From Stenotrophomonas sp. ZAC14D1_NAIMI4_1 (GTDB lineage: Bacteria > Pseudomonadota > Gammaproteobacteria > Xanthomonadales > Xanthomonadaceae), in the NCBI RefSeq assembly GCF_003086775.1, contig NZ_CP026001.1, positions 328,501-392,500 on the forward strand: 64,000 nt of DNA. The letters are read 5' to 3'. Shown here piece after piece: positions 43,919 through 54,197 of the stretch. Made by a program: the position numbers and the translations under genes. How positions within the stretch are numbered: the stretch's first letter is position 1; each line of letters begins with the position of its first letter. The notes below the pieces were generated by a model. It saw only the letters and a list, made by a program, of their open reading frames with translations, had not been told where the DNA came from and did no database searches.

Positions 43919-45187
43919 GTGGCTGATTCCCCGAACGCCCTCCCCGCGCCGGCCCGCGCGCTGGAAGGCCAGAAACTGCTGTTGTGCGTCGGCGGCGGGA
44001 TCGCGGCCTACAAGGCACTGGAACTGGTCCGCCGCCTGCGTGACGCCGGGGCCCTGGTCCAGGTGGCGATGACCGCCGGTGCCCAGCAGTTCGTCACCCC
44101 CCTCAGCTTCCAGGCCCTGTCCGGCCAGCCCACCCGTACCACCCTGTGGGACAGTGCCGCCGAACAGGCCATGGGCCATATCGAACTGGCGCGCTGGGCC
44201 GACCGCATCGTGGTCGCGCCGGGCACCGCCGATCTGCTGGCACGCCTGGCCCAGGGCCACGCCGATGACCTGGTCAGCACCCTGTGCCTGGCCAGCACCG
44301 CGCCGCTCACCGTGTGCCCGGCCATGAACCACCGCATGTGGCTGCACCCGGCCACCCAGGCCAACATCGCCCTGCTGCGCCAGCGTGGCGCGCAGGTCAT
44401 CGGCCCGGTCGACGGGCCGCTGGCCGAGGGCGAATCCGGTCCCGGCCGGCTGGCCGAGCCGGGCGACATCGTCGCCGCGCTGGCCAGCCTGGGCGGCACC
44501 GCCCCGGCCGCCCGGCCCGCCGCGCCGGAAACCCGCGCGCTGCAGGGCCTGCGCCTGCTGATCAGCGCCGGCCCGACCTATGAAGACATCGACCCGGTGC
44601 GCTACGTGGGCAACCGCAGCAGCGGCAAGATGGGCTTCGCCCTGGCCGGTGCCGCCGCCGCCCTCGGCGCCCAGGTGGTGCTGGTCAGCGGCCCGGTGCA
44701 GCTGCCGACCCCGCCAGGCGTGCAGCGGGTGGACGTGCGCTCGGCCGCGCAGATGCGCGAGGCCGTGCTGGATGCGCTGCCGGCGGACATCTATATCGGC
44801 GCGGCCGCGGTGTCCGACTACACCCCGCGCCAGGTGGCCGCGCAGAAGCTGAAGAAGACCGCCGACAGCCAGTCGCTGGTGATCGAGCTGGTGCGCACGC
44901 CGGACATCCTGGCCGAGGTTGCCGCACAGACCCAGTCGCTGAAGCTGGTGGTCGGCTTCGCCGCCGAAACCCACGACGTGGAGAAGTACGCGCGGGGCAA
45001 GCTGGTCGACAAGCGCCTGGACCTGGTGATCGCCAACCAGGTGGGCATCAGCGGCGGCGGTTTTGAAAGCGACAACAATGCCGCCACTGCCTTCTGGCAG
45101 GACGGCGAACAGGTATTCCCGGCCACCTCCAAGCGCGAGCTGGCCGAACAACTGCTGGCGCTGATCGCGCGGAGACTCCAGGCATGA
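43919..45187 (+). CDS. coaBC: Bifunctional phosphopantothenoylcysteine synthetase/decarboxylase
   Basis: A 422-residue enzyme for two steps of coenzyme A synthesis: joining cysteine to 4'-phosphopantothenate (CoaB) and decarboxylating the product with FMN (CoaC). The CoaC half (about 17-195) has [14 protein letters not shown], the active His in [10 protein letters not shown], and the CPAMN motif. The CoaB half (about 205-420) has [25 protein letters not shown] and the KLKK segment. GTG 43919 with AGGA upstream gives the family N-terminus. First gene of coaBC-dut-algC. Confidence 0.94.
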   Translation: MADSPNALPAPARALEGQKLLLCVGGGIAAYKALELVRRLRDAGALVQVAMTAGAQQFVTPLSFQALSGQPTRTTLWDSAAEQAMGHIELARWADRIVVAPGTADLLARLAQGHADDLVSTLCLASTAPLTVCPAMNHRMWLHPATQANIALLRQRGAQVIGPVDGPLAEGESGPGRLAEPGDIVAALASLGGTAPAARPAAPETRALQGLRLLISAGPTYEDIDPVRYVGNRSSGKMGFALAGAAAALGAQVVLVSGPVQLPTPPGVQRVDVRSAAQMREAVLDALPADIYIGAAAVSDYTPRQVAAQKLKKTADSQSLVIELVRTPDILAEVAAQTQSLKLVVGFAAETHDVEKYARGKLVDKRLDLVIANQVGISGGGFESDNNAATAFWQDGEQVFPATSKRELAEQLLALIARRLQA

Positions 45188-45672
45188 CCCAGGCAACATC
45201 CACCCCGGTGGCCCCTCTGCAGGCATTGCAGGTGAAGCTGCTCGACCCGCGCTTCGGCGACAGCTGGCCGCTGCCGGCCTATGCCACCGAAGCCAGCGCC
45301 GGCATGGACCTGCGCGCGGCGCTGGAAACCGCGCTGACCCTGCAGCCGGGCGACACCGCGCTGGTGCCCAGCGGCCTGGCCATCCACATCGGCGACCCGA
45401 ACCTGTGCGCCGTGATCCTGCCGCGCTCGGGCCTGGGCCATCGCCACGGTATCGTGCTGGGCAACGGCACCGGCCTGATCGATGCCGATTACCAGGGCCC
45501 GCTGCTGATCAGCGTCTGGAATCGCGGCCGCGAAGCCTTCACCATCGAGCCGGGCGACCGCATCGCCCAGCTGGTTGTCGTACCGATTGCCCGCGTCAGC
45601 CTGCAGGTGGTGGATACTTTCACCGACAGCGTGCGGGGAACGGGTGGATTCGGCCATACCGGGGTGCGTTGA
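45184..45672 (+). CDS. dut: dUTP diphosphatase
   Basis: A 162-residue trimeric dUTPase converting dUTP to dUMP and pyrophosphate, which keeps uracil out of DNA and feeds thymidylate synthesis. All five motifs are present: [36 protein letters not shown] and [10 protein letters not shown]. Slightly longer than E. coli Dut at the N-terminus. The ATG overlaps the coaBC stop (ATGA), so translation is coupled. Confidence 0.95.
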   Translation: MTQATSTPVAPLQALQVKLLDPRFGDSWPLPAYATEASAGMDLRAALETALTLQPGDTALVPSGLAIHIGDPNLCAVILPRSGLGHRHGIVLGNGTGLIDADYQGPLLISVWNRGREAFTIEPGDRIAQLVVVPIARVSLQVVDTFTDSVRGTGGFGHTGVR

Positions 45673-45684
45673 CGGGGGAAACTG

Positions 45685-48042
45685 ATGAGCGGCAGCGGGG
45701 AAGGACGGCAGAAGCAGTCATTGGGGCGCAATGCGCCGTTGCTCGGTGCAGCGCTGTTGTTGCTGGCCGGCTGGTTCGGCTGGAGCGCGGTGCAGCAGTG
45801 GCGTCAGCAGGCCAGCGGGGACACGCTGGCGCAGGTACGCGACGAGGCGGTGCAGGGCGTGCAGCAGGCCGCATCCGGCCAGTTGCTGCAGCTGCAGCAG
45901 CATCTCAAGGGTGACCGCGTACAGCAGTCGCTGCAGGCCGGCGACGCCGCCGGTGCCGCGCAGGCCCTGCGTGAAAGCTGGTCCGGGGTGGAGCAGGTGG
46001 ACGTCCTGACGGCCGGACTGGCCGATGCCTACGCCGATGCCGCGACCTTCGGTTATGCCCGCCTGGCGCTGCTGGAGTCGGTCCTGGCCGACGGCAAGCC
46101 GGGGCTGCGCGTGGTCCGTGATGGCGGTGGCAACCGCCTCGGCCTGGCGGCACCGGTGCAGCTGGGCTCGCTGGGCCCGGCCGTGGTCTATGTACGCCAG
46201 CCGCTGCTGCGCCTGACCAGCCCGCTGGACCAGCTGCGCACGCCATCCAGTGGGTTCCTGTCGCTGCGCCAGGGCGCGCATGACATCGTTGCCCAGGGCA
46301 ACACCAGTCTGTCCGACAGCGCCGAGGCGATGGCGCGGCCGATCAAGGGCACCCCGCTGCGGCTGACCGCCAGCGCGCCCAACATCGACCCGGGCCCGCT
46401 GGGCCTGGGCGCCCTGCCCAGTGCCATCGTGGCGCTGTTGCTGGCCTTCATCGCCGTGCTGCTGGCGGTGGGCCGGGGCCGCCTGCCGAAGTCGCTGCCG
46501 TTGCCGGCGCGTCGTGCTGCTGCGGCCGAGGCCGATCACGGCCCGACCCTGCGCGAAAGCCTGCAGATGGCTGCACCGGCAGTGCCTGCCGCCGATGCGG
46601 ACGATGCCGGAGCCGGCACCCCGCCGGCCGTGCCGCCGCCGCCACCGGTGGATCTGCCGGCCGGCATCTTCCGCGCCTACGACATCCGCGGCGTGGTGGG
46701 CACCGAGTTGAACGCGCGCAACGCCGCGCTGATCGGCCAGGCCATCGGTACCGTCGCCCTCGAACAGGGGCTGCGCGAGGTGGTGGTCGGTCGCGATGGG
46801 CGCCTGTCCGGCCCGGAACTGTCGGCCAGCCTGGCCGAGGGCCTGCGCCGCGCCGGCTGTTCGGTCATCGACATCGGCCTGGCGCCGACGCCGCTGGTCT
46901 ATTTCGCTGCCTTCCACCTGCGCACGGGCACCTGCGTGGCGGTGACCGGCAGCCACAACCCGCCCGAGTACAACGGGTTCAAGGTGGTCATCGGCGGCGA
47001 AACGCTGTCCGGCGACGCCATCACCGACCTCTACCAGCGCATCAGCGAAGGCCGCCTGGCACAGGCCGCTGCGCCGGGCGACTACCAGCAGCGCGAGGTC
47101 GCGGCCGACTACATCCAGCGCATTGCCGACGACGTGCAGCTGGACCGCCCGTTGAAGGTGGTGGCCGACGCCGGCAACGGCGTGGCCGGCGCGTTCGCCC
47201 CGCAGCTGCTGGAAGCGATCGGCGCCGAGGTCATCCCGCTGTACTGCGATGTCGACGGCACCTTCCCCAACCACCACCCCGACCCCAGCGAACCGGCCAA
47301 CCTGGAAGACCTGGTGCAGACGGTCAAGCGCTTCGGTGCCGACCTCGGCGTGGCCTTCGATGGTGATGGCGACCGCCTGGGCGTGGTCACCGGCGAAGGA
47401 AAGATCATCTACGCCGACCGCCTGCTGATGCTGTTCGCCGCCGACGTGCTGATGCGCAACCCCGGCGCGATGGTGATCTACGACGTGAAGTGCACCGGCA
47501 AGCTGTCCGACCACGTGCTGCGCAACGGTGGCAGCCCGCTGATGTGGAAGACCGGGCATTCGCTGATGAAGGCGAAGATGCGCGAGACCGATGCCGAGCT
47601 GGCTGGCGAGATGAGCGGCCACTTCTTCTTCAAGGAGCGCTGGTTCGGTTTCGACGATGGCCTGTACGCCGCCGCCCGCCTGCTGGAAATCCTCGCCCAG
47701 CGCGAAGAGACCCCGCACGAGGTGCTGGAGGAACTGCCGGACATGGTGTCCACGCCGGAACTGAAGGTGCCGGTGGCGTCGGGGACGCCGCATGCACTGG
47801 TGGCAATGCTGGTGGCCGCGGCGCAGTCGGAGGACAACCCGTACGCCGGTGGCCGCCTGTCGACCATCGATGGCCTGCGCGTGGACTACCCCGACGGCTG
47901 GGGCCTGGTACGGGCCTCCAACACCACCCCGGTGCTGGTGCTGCGCTTCGAAGGCAACGACACCGCCGCGCTGGAACGCATCCAGGCGCTGTTCCGCAGC
48001 CAGCTGCAGGGCCTGCTGGGCGACACCCCGCTGGGCTTCTGA
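45685..48042 (+). CDS. algC: Phosphomannomutase/phosphoglucomutase with long N-terminal membrane domain
   Basis: A 785-residue protein. The C-terminal 460 residues are an AlgC-type mutase interconverting hexose 1- and 6-phosphates for LPS and exopolysaccharide precursors: phospho-Ser motif VTGSHNPPEYNGFK, metal loop AFDGDGDRLG and sugar-binding GEMSGHFFF. The N-terminal 325 residues have a membrane helix (about 14-32), an extracytoplasmic domain and a second helix (about 246-266), like a sensor module, then a Pro-rich linker. The ATG at 45685 has GGGGAAA upstream. The operon order coaBC-dut-algC is conserved with Pseudomonas. Confidence 0.92.
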   Translation: MSGSGEGRQKQSLGRNAPLLGAALLLLAGWFGWSAVQQWRQQASGDTLAQVRDEAVQGVQQAASGQLLQLQQHLKGDRVQQSLQAGDAAGAAQALRESWSGVEQVDVLTAGLADAYADAATFGYARLALLESVLADGKPGLRVVRDGGGNRLGLAAPVQLGSLGPAVVYVRQPLLRLTSPLDQLRTPSSGFLSLRQGAHDIVAQGNTSLSDSAEAMARPIKGTPLRLTASAPNIDPGPLGLGALPSAIVALLLAFIAVLLAVGRGRLPKSLPLPARRAAAAEADHGPTLRESLQMAAPAVPAADADDAGAGTPPAVPPPPPVDLPAGIFRAYDIRGVVGTELNARNAALIGQAIGTVALEQGLREVVVGRDGRLSGPELSASLAEGLRRAGCSVIDIGLAPTPLVYFAAFHLRTGTCVAVTGSHNPPEYNGFKVVIGGETLSGDAITDLYQRISEGRLAQAAAPGDYQQREVAADYIQRIADDVQLDRPLKVVADAGNGVAGAFAPQLLEAIGAEVIPLYCDVDGTFPNHHPDPSEPANLEDLVQTVKRFGADLGVAFDGDGDRLGVVTGEGKIIYADRLLMLFAADVLMRNPGAMVIYDVKCTGKLSDHVLRNGGSPLMWKTGHSLMKAKMRETDAELAGEMSGHFFFKERWFGFDDGLYAAARLLEILAQREETPHEVLEELPDMVSTPELKVPVASGTPHALVAMLVAAAQSEDNPYAGGRLSTIDGLRVDYPDGWGLVRASNTTPVLVLRFEGNDTAALERIQALFRSQLQGLLGDTPLGF

Positions 48043-48055
48043 CCGATATTGGTGG

Positions 48056-48076
48056 GTGCCGACCGTTGGTCGGCAC
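48056..48076. terminator. Hairpin between convergent algC and kdpE
   Basis: A perfect 9-bp stem (GTGCCGACC / GGTCGGCAC) with a 3-base loop fills the short gap. It resembles a SMAG element with a degenerate head (GTGG instead of GTAG) and may end both transcripts. Confidence 0.55.
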
Positions 48077-48079
48077 GGC

Positions 48080-48793
48080 TCACCCCTTGAACCTCAACCC
48101 CACCCCCGGCTCGGTGAACAGGTAGCGCGAATCCAGCGCCGAATCACCCAGCTTGTGCCGCAGCTTGCCGACCAGGATGCGCAGGTAATGGGTGTCCTGC
48201 TGGTGGGTCGGCCCCCAGATCTCCTGCAGGATCTGCGGCTGGGTCACCACCCGCCCGGCATTGCGCAGCAGCAGTGACAGCAGCGCGTATTCCTTGCGGG
48301 TCAGCGCCACCGGCTCGCCGTCGATCGCCACCTCGCGGCGCACCAGGTCCACGTGCAGGTGGCCATCGTCGAACACCGGCGGGGTGCCATCGCTGGGCAC
48401 GCTGCGGGTGCGCAGCAGCGCCCGCACCCGCGCCATCAGTTCCTGCGTGCCGAACGGCTTGGTCACGTAGTCATTGGCGCCGGTATCCAGCGCCCGCACT
48501 TTCTCGTGCTCGCCAGCGCGCACGGTCAGCATGATCACCGGCACCTGGCTCCACTGCCGCAGCTGCGCCAGCACCTCGTGGCCTTCCATGTCCGGCAGGC
48601 CGATATCCAGGATCACCAGATCCATGTCCTCGCTGGCGGCCATGTCCAGGCCTTCCTGGCCCGTGGCGGCCTGGCGCACCTGGTAGCCCTGCGCGCGCAG
48701 GCTGATGTCCAGGAACCGGCGGATCTGGGTTTCATCGTCGATCACCAGCACGCGCGCGGCTGGCACGCTGGCATCAATCGGGGTCGGGCTCAT
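48080..48793 (-). CDS. kdpE: KdpE response regulator
   Basis: A 237-residue OmpR-type regulator of the kdp potassium-uptake operon. The receiver holds the acidic pair (VLVIDDE) and phosphorylation Asp63 (LVILDIGLPD); a winged-helix DNA-binding domain ends the protein (about 140-235; LTRKEYALLSLLLRNAGRVV and THYLRILVGKLRHKLG). It overlaps kdpD by 20 bp. Candidate target: the motif upstream of kdpF at 56103-56120. Confidence 0.94.
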   Translation of the reverse strand: MSPTPIDASVPAARVLVIDDETQIRRFLDISLRAQGYQVRQAATGQEGLDMAASEDMDLVILDIGLPDMEGHEVLAQLRQWSQVPVIMLTVRAGEHEKVRALDTGANDYVTKPFGTQELMARVRALLRTRSVPSDGTPPVFDDGHLHVDLVRREVAIDGEPVALTRKEYALLSLLLRNAGRVVTQPQILQEIWGPTHQQDTHYLRILVGKLRHKLGDSALDSRYLFTEPGVGLRFKG

Positions 48794-51458
48794 CGTGGGC
48801 GGCTGGCTTGAGCAGGGGCAGGGTGATGCGGATCAGGGTACCGCGACCGTCGCGTCCCGGCAGCGCCTGCACGCTGCCGCCATGGGCGCCGATCATGCCC
48901 TGGCAGATGGTCAGGCCCAGGCCGGTACCGTGGCGGCCGCGGTCGCCGCGCTCGACGCTGTAGAACATGTCGAAGATGCGCGCGCGCTCGTCATCGGGAA
49001 TGCCGGGGCCGGCATCGATCACGTCGATGCGCAGCTGGCCATCCAGCTCGCGCGCCAGCACCTGCACCGGCGCATCGGGCGGCGAGAACTTGGCCGCGTT
49101 CTCCATCACGTTGAACACCGCCTGTTCCACCAGCGCCGGGTGCACCCAGATCGGCGCCAGCGTGGCCGGGATATCCAGTTCCAGCCGCACCTTGGGCTGG
49201 TAGCGCTGCAGGCGGCGCGCGGCCGAACCGATCAGCTCGTCCACGCCGATCCAGTCGCGCTGGATGGTCAGCCCTTCGTGGCCCAGCCGGGTCATGTCCA
49301 GCAGGTTCTGGATGTAGCGGTCCAGCCGCTCGCCTTCCACCAGGATGGTGTCCAGCAGCGCACGCCGGTCAGCCGCGTCCATCGCCGTGCCATAGCTGGC
49401 CAGGCTGTCGGCCGAACCGATCATCGCCGCCAGCGGGGAGCGCAGGTCGTGCGACACCGAAGAGAGCAGGGCCGAACGCAGCCGCTCGGTCTCGTTGCTC
49501 ACGTGGGCCTGTTCCAGCTCGGCCACCAGCTGCGTGCGCAGCGCGGCCTGGGCGATGTCGTCGACCATGGCCTCGGCCAGTTGGCGCTGCTCGGGCAGCA
49601 GGCGGGCCTGCGCACCGGGCAGGTACAGCCCGGCTACGCCGACGGCGCGGTCTTCGCCATCCAGCAGCGGCAGGAACCACCACTGCGCGCCGGCCAGGGT
49701 ATCGGTGAAGCGGCCGCTGGGCTGGCGATGGCGCAGGGCCCAGTCGGCGGCGGCCAGGTCGGTGTCGCCGGGCTGGGCGCCGCCGCCGGTGGCGGTGTCA
49801 GCGCCGATCCGCAGCCAGGCCGGCACGTCCATGGCCTGTTCCAGTGCCTGCCGGCCGGCCTGCGCCACCTCGCCGTTGCCGGCCGCGCTGGCCAGCTGCC
49901 GGCCCAGCTGCTGGCGTGCGCGCGCATGCCGGTTGGCCGCACGCAGGGCGATCACCTGCATGCGCAGGCGCGAGGCGAGGCGCCCGGCCACCAGCGCGGC
50001 TGCCAGGAACAGGAAGACAGTGATCACGCCCTGCCGCGCGCCGATGGCGAAGGTGAAGCGCGGCGCGATGAACAGGAAGTTGTAGGCGAGGAAACACAGG
50101 ATGGCTGCCATCACCGCCACGCTGGCGCGGGTGCGTGCGGCCACCAGCACCACCGCCACGATGAACACCATCGACAGGTCGGCCATCCCCACCCAGCGTT
50201 CGCCCAGCCACGCCACGCCGCAGGCCAGCGCCGTGGCCAGCAGTGCCTGCAGCGGCTCGTGGCTGATGCCGCGCATCGGTGGCAGCAGGCCTTCGCGTCG
50301 CGCGCGCGCACGCGCCTGCGGCGTGCTGATGATCGTGATCTCGTAGTGCGCGCCGCGCTGGATCAGCTGCTGGGTCAGGGTGCGGTTGAACATCCGTGCC
50401 AGCGGCCGCTCGCGGGTCCGCCCCAGCACCAGCGTCGACACGCCGTTGTGCGCGGCATGGTCCAGCAGGGCATCGGCGATGCTCGAGCCATGCAGCAGTT
50501 CGGCTTCGCCGCCCAGCCGCCGGGCCAGCGCGAAGGCCGCATCGATCTCGCGCCGGGTCGCCTCGTCCTGGCGCCGGCCCTGCACGGTCACCACCGTCCA
50601 CGGCGCATCGCGGCGCTCGGCGATGCGCCGCGCCACGCGCACCAGGTATTCGCTCTGGCCGCCGCCATCAATGGCCACCAGCACGCCGCGGCGCAGCGGC
50701 AGGTTGCCTTCGCCGCGTGCGGCGCGGGTTTCGCGCAGGCTGCTGTCGACCCGGTCGGCGGCCTCCTGCATCGCCAGTTCGCGCAGCGCGGTCAGGTTGG
50801 CCGGCGAGAAGAACGCCTGCAGCGCCTGCGCAGCCTGTTCGGGCACGTACACCTTGCCCTGCTGCAGGCGCGCGATCAGTTCGCGCGGCGGCAGGTCCAC
50901 CAGAACGATGTCATGCAGGCGGTCGAGCACGCCGTCGGGCACGGTCTCGCTCACCCGCACGCCGGTGATGCGCATCACCACATCGTTGAGGCTTTCCAGG
51001 TGCTGGATGTTGACCGTGGTCCAGACGTCGATGCCGGCGTCCAGCAGTTCCATCACGTCCTGCCAGCGCCGTTCATGGCGGCTGCCCGGCGCGTTGCGAT
51101 GGGCCAGCTCGTCCACCAGCACCAGCGCCGGATGGCGCTCCAGCACCGCATCGAGGTCCATTTCCTGCAGGGCATGGCCGTGGTAGGCCACGCCCTTCAA
51201 TGGCAGCTGCGGCAGGCCTTCCAGCAGGGCCTGGGTATCGACGCGGCCGTGGGTTTCCACCACCGCCACCACCAGGTCCACGCCCCGGCGCAGCTGTTCC
51301 TGCGCGCGGGTCAGCATGGTGTAGGTCTTGCCCACGCCCGGCGCCGCGCCGAGGAACACCGTCAGCTTGCCGCCGGCTTCGCGCTGCAGGCCTTCCACCA
51401 GGGCATCGGCCTGGCGGGTACGTGCATCATTCATCGCAGCTGCTGTCATGGCCGCCAT
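48774..51458 (-). CDS. kdpD: KdpD sensor histidine kinase
   Basis: An 894-residue kinase sensing K+ limitation and osmotic stress. Order of domains: N-terminal KdpD domain with a Walker-type GAAPGVGKTYTML (about 37-49), USP-like domain (about 255-370), DUF4118 with four short helices (about 400-490), GAF-like region, HisKA with the phospho-His in SSVSHDLRSPLA (near 670), and HATPase (DAGPGIPDDERARIFDMFYS; GTGLGL). The start may be 51458, 51449 or 51434, since none has a strong ribosome site. It lies 27 bp after kdpC. Confidence 0.94.
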   Translation of the reverse strand: MAAMTAAAMNDARTRQADALVEGLQREAGGKLTVFLGAAPGVGKTYTMLTRAQEQLRRGVDLVVAVVETHGRVDTQALLEGLPQLPLKGVAYHGHALQEMDLDAVLERHPALVLVDELAHRNAPGSRHERRWQDVMELLDAGIDVWTTVNIQHLESLNDVVMRITGVRVSETVPDGVLDRLHDIVLVDLPPRELIARLQQGKVYVPEQAAQALQAFFSPANLTALRELAMQEAADRVDSSLRETRAARGEGNLPLRRGVLVAIDGGGQSEYLVRVARRIAERRDAPWTVVTVQGRRQDEATRREIDAAFALARRLGGEAELLHGSSIADALLDHAAHNGVSTLVLGRTRERPLARMFNRTLTQQLIQRGAHYEITIISTPQARARARREGLLPPMRGISHEPLQALLATALACGVAWLGERWVGMADLSMVFIVAVVLVAARTRASVAVMAAILCFLAYNFLFIAPRFTFAIGARQGVITVFLFLAAALVAGRLASRLRMQVIALRAANRHARARQQLGRQLASAAGNGEVAQAGRQALEQAMDVPAWLRIGADTATGGGAQPGDTDLAAADWALRHRQPSGRFTDTLAGAQWWFLPLLDGEDRAVGVAGLYLPGAQARLLPEQRQLAEAMVDDIAQAALRTQLVAELEQAHVSNETERLRSALLSSVSHDLRSPLAAMIGSADSLASYGTAMDAADRRALLDTILVEGERLDRYIQNLLDMTRLGHEGLTIQRDWIGVDELIGSAARRLQRYQPKVRLELDIPATLAPIWVHPALVEQAVFNVMENAAKFSPPDAPVQVLARELDGQLRIDVIDAGPGIPDDERARIFDMFYSVERGDRGRHGTGLGLTICQGMIGAHGGSVQALPGRDGRGTLIRITLPLLKPAAHDEPDPD

Positions 51459-51485
51459 TGTGCGCGCCGCCGGTGCAGGCTGGCA

Positions 51486-52133
51486 TCACGGCGCCCGTGC
51501 AGCGTGGTCCAGGGCGAAGTTCAGGGTCACCACGTTCACCCGCGGCTGCCCGAACACGCCCCACTGGCGGCCTTCGGTATGCGCCTGCACCAGCGCCTGC
51601 ACGCGCTCCACCGGCAGGCCGCGCGCACGCGCCACGCGCGCCACCTGCACCTGCGCGGCAGCGGGCGACAGCTGCGGGTCCAGGCCGGCGCCGGACTGGG
51701 TGACCAGGTCAGCCGGCACCTGCGCCGGACTCACGCCCTCGCGCGCTGCCACCGCAGCGGTGCTGGCCGCCACGCGCTCGGCCAGCGCCGGGTTGCTGCG
51801 GGCCAGGTTGGAACCGGCCGCGGCCATCGGGTCGTAGTTGGCCGCCGATGGGCGCGCCTGGAAGTAGCCATCGCCGGTGAACGGCTGCGCCAGCCACGCC
51901 GAACCACGCACCTGGCCACTGCCATCGCGCAGCAGGCTGCCTTCGGCCTGGGTCGGGTAGCTCAGGCCGGCGAACCCGGTGGCGATGCCGGCGTAGACCG
52001 CACCGGCCAGCAGCAGGGTGGCCAGGCCCAGGCCGATCGCCGGGCGCCAGGTGGCATCGTCCTGCAGGCGCGCCACGCGGGCCTCGGCCGCGTGTTCGCG
52101 GGGCAGGGAGGAAGAGGAGACAGAACGGTTCAT
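51486..52133 (-). CDS. kdpC: KdpC potassium-transporting ATPase subunit C
   Basis: A 215-residue subunit with a single N-terminal helix (about 32-54) and a periplasmic domain. It carries the family's [32 protein letters not shown] and [19 protein letters not shown] stretches. It stabilises the KdpFABC complex and increases ATP affinity of KdpB. The ATG overlaps the kdpB stop by four bases. Confidence 0.94.
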   Translation of the reverse strand: MNRSVSSSSLPREHAAEARVARLQDDATWRPAIGLGLATLLLAGAVYAGIATGFAGLSYPTQAEGSLLRDGSGQVRGSAWLAQPFTGDGYFQARPSAANYDPMAAAGSNLARSNPALAERVAASTAAVAAREGVSPAQVPADLVTQSGAGLDPQLSPAAAQVQVARVARARGLPVERVQALVQAHTEGRQWGVFGQPRVNVVTLNFALDHAARAP

Positions 52134-54187
52134 GCGCCGGATACCAGGACAAGAAGGAGGTCGATGGCCTTGATCGCCGCGAACGGCAGCAGCACGCCAC
52201 CCAGGCCGTACACCAGCATGTTCCGGCGCAGCAGCGCGGTTGCGGTGGCGGGGCGGAAGCGCACGCCACGCAGGGCGAGCGGGATCAGGGCAGGAATCAC
52301 CAGGGCGTTGAAGATCAGCGCTGCCAGTACCGCGTTGCGCGGGCTCGACAGCTGCATCACGTTCAAGGCGGCCATGGTCGGGACCGCTGCGGCAAACAGC
52401 GCCGGCAGGATCGCGAAGTACTTGGACACGTCGTTGGCCAGCGAGAAGGTGGTCAATGCGCCGCGGGTGATCAGCTGCTGCTTGCCCACTTCCACCACCG
52501 CCAGCAGCTTGGCCGGGTCCGAATCGAGGTCGACCATGTTGCCGGCTTCCTTCGCCGCCTGCGTGCCGGAGTTCATCGCCAGGCCGATGTCGGCCTGGGC
52601 CAGGGCCGGCGCGTCGTTGGTGCCGTCGCCGACCATCGCCACCAGGCGGCCACCGGCCTGCTCCTGGCGGATGCGTGCCAGCTTGTCTTCGGGGCGTGCC
52701 TCGGCGATGTAGTCATCCACGCCGGCCTCGGCCGCAATGGCCGCGGCGGTCAGCGGGTTGTCGCCGGTGATCATCACCGTGCGGATGCCCATCGCCCGCA
52801 GCTGCGCGAACTTCTCGCGCATGCCGTGCTTGACCACGTCCGACAGCTCGATCACGCCCAGCACGTGGCGGCCCTCGGCCACCACCAGCGGAGTGGCACC
52901 GTTGCGCGCCACCTGCTCGACGCGCCCGGCCAGCTCGGCCGGCACTGTGCCGCCCAGCGCCTGCACGTGGTTGCGGATCGCATCCAGCGCGCCCTTGCGG
53001 ATCTGGCGTCCATGTTCCAGGTCAACGCCGGACATGCGGGTCTGCGCGCTGAAGGCCAGGTAGTCGGCCTGCTCCGGTTCGGCGGTGGCGCAGCCCTGCT
53101 CGCGCGCCAGGCGCACGATCGACTTGCCTTCCGGCGTCGGGTCGGCCAGCGAAGAGAGCAGTGCCGCTTCACGCAGCTGGCTGGCGTCGATGCCGGCCAG
53201 CGGGTGGAAGTGGCTGGCCTGTCGGTCGCCGTAGGTGATGGTGCCGGTCTTGTCCAGCAGCAGCACGTCCACGTCGCCGGCCACTTCCACCGCCTTGCCC
53301 GACTTGGCCAGCACGTTGGCGGCCAGCGCACGGTTCATGCCGGCAATACCAATCGCCGGCAGCAGGCCACCGATGGTGGTCGGGATCAGGCACACCAGCA
53401 GCGCGATCAGCAGCAGCGGATCGACCTGCACGCCCACGGCCGCACCGATGGCCGGCAGGGTCGCCACCACCACCAGGAAGGTCAGCGTCATCGCTGCCAG
53501 CAGCAGGGTCAGCGCGACCTCGTTGGGGGTCTTCTGCCGGTTGGCGCCTTCCACCAGCGCGATCATCCGGTCCAGGAAGCTGTGGCCCGGCTCGGCGGTC
53601 ACCCGCACGATGATCTGGTCGGACAGCACCTTGGTGCCGCCGATCACGCCGGAGCGGTCGGTGCCGGCCTCGCGCAGCACCGGCGCCGATTCACCGGTCA
53701 CCGCCGCTTCGTTGATGGTGGCCAGGCCCTGCACGATCTCGCCATCGGCCGGCACCAGCTCACCGGCACTGACGATCACATGGTCGCCCGGGCGCAGCTC
53801 GGCGGCCGGCACCTGCGCTTCGGCGGCTCCCGGCTGCGGGGCGGCCAGGCGGCGCGCCACCAGATCCTGGCGGGCCCGGCGCAAAGATGCGGCCTGGCCG
53901 CGGCCACGTGCCTCGGCCACGGCTTCGGCGAAATTGCCGAACAGCACGGTCACCAGCAGGATCGCGGTCACTGCCAGGCCGAAGCCCAGCGGCGCGTTGC
54001 CGGTCAGGGTGACGATGGCGGCGACGATCGTGCCGGCCATCACCACTGCCATCACCGGGCTGCGCACCAGGTGCATCGGAGCGAGCTTGCGCACCGCTTC
54101 GACCAGCGCACGGCGCAGGCCGGCGCCATCGAGCAGGGCAGGGCGCGGTGCAAGGGAACTGCGGGAAGAACTTGCGTGGGTACTCAT
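52130..54187 (-). CDS. kdpB: KdpB P-type ATPase subunit
   Basis: A 685-residue P-type ATPase that powers high-affinity K+ import. It has the phosphorylation Asp312 in DKTGT, the actuator motif TGES (164-167), [12 protein letters not shown] and [16 protein letters not shown] hinge motifs, and about seven helices. Complete in length compared with E. coli KdpB (682). It lies ten bases after kdpA. Confidence 0.96.
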   Translation of the reverse strand: MSTHASSSRSSLAPRPALLDGAGLRRALVEAVRKLAPMHLVRSPVMAVVMAGTIVAAIVTLTGNAPLGFGLAVTAILLVTVLFGNFAEAVAEARGRGQAASLRRARQDLVARRLAAPQPGAAEAQVPAAELRPGDHVIVSAGELVPADGEIVQGLATINEAAVTGESAPVLREAGTDRSGVIGGTKVLSDQIIVRVTAEPGHSFLDRMIALVEGANRQKTPNEVALTLLLAAMTLTFLVVVATLPAIGAAVGVQVDPLLLIALLVCLIPTTIGGLLPAIGIAGMNRALAANVLAKSGKAVEVAGDVDVLLLDKTGTITYGDRQASHFHPLAGIDASQLREAALLSSLADPTPEGKSIVRLAREQGCATAEPEQADYLAFSAQTRMSGVDLEHGRQIRKGALDAIRNHVQALGGTVPAELAGRVEQVARNGATPLVVAEGRHVLGVIELSDVVKHGMREKFAQLRAMGIRTVMITGDNPLTAAAIAAEAGVDDYIAEARPEDKLARIRQEQAGGRLVAMVGDGTNDAPALAQADIGLAMNSGTQAAKEAGNMVDLDSDPAKLLAVVEVGKQQLITRGALTTFSLANDVSKYFAILPALFAAAVPTMAALNVMQLSSPRNAVLAALIFNALVIPALIPLALRGVRFRPATATALLRRNMLVYGLGGVLLPFAAIKAIDLLLVLVSGA

Positions 54188-54197
54188 CAGGGTGTCC

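Noticed and set aside
48705..52712. Open plus-strand frame of over 1300 codons opposite kdpC-kdpD-kdpE
   Set aside because: Antisense shadow caused by GC-rich third codon positions; rich in His/Arg/Gln/Gly with no domain, while the opposite strand encodes complete kdp genes.
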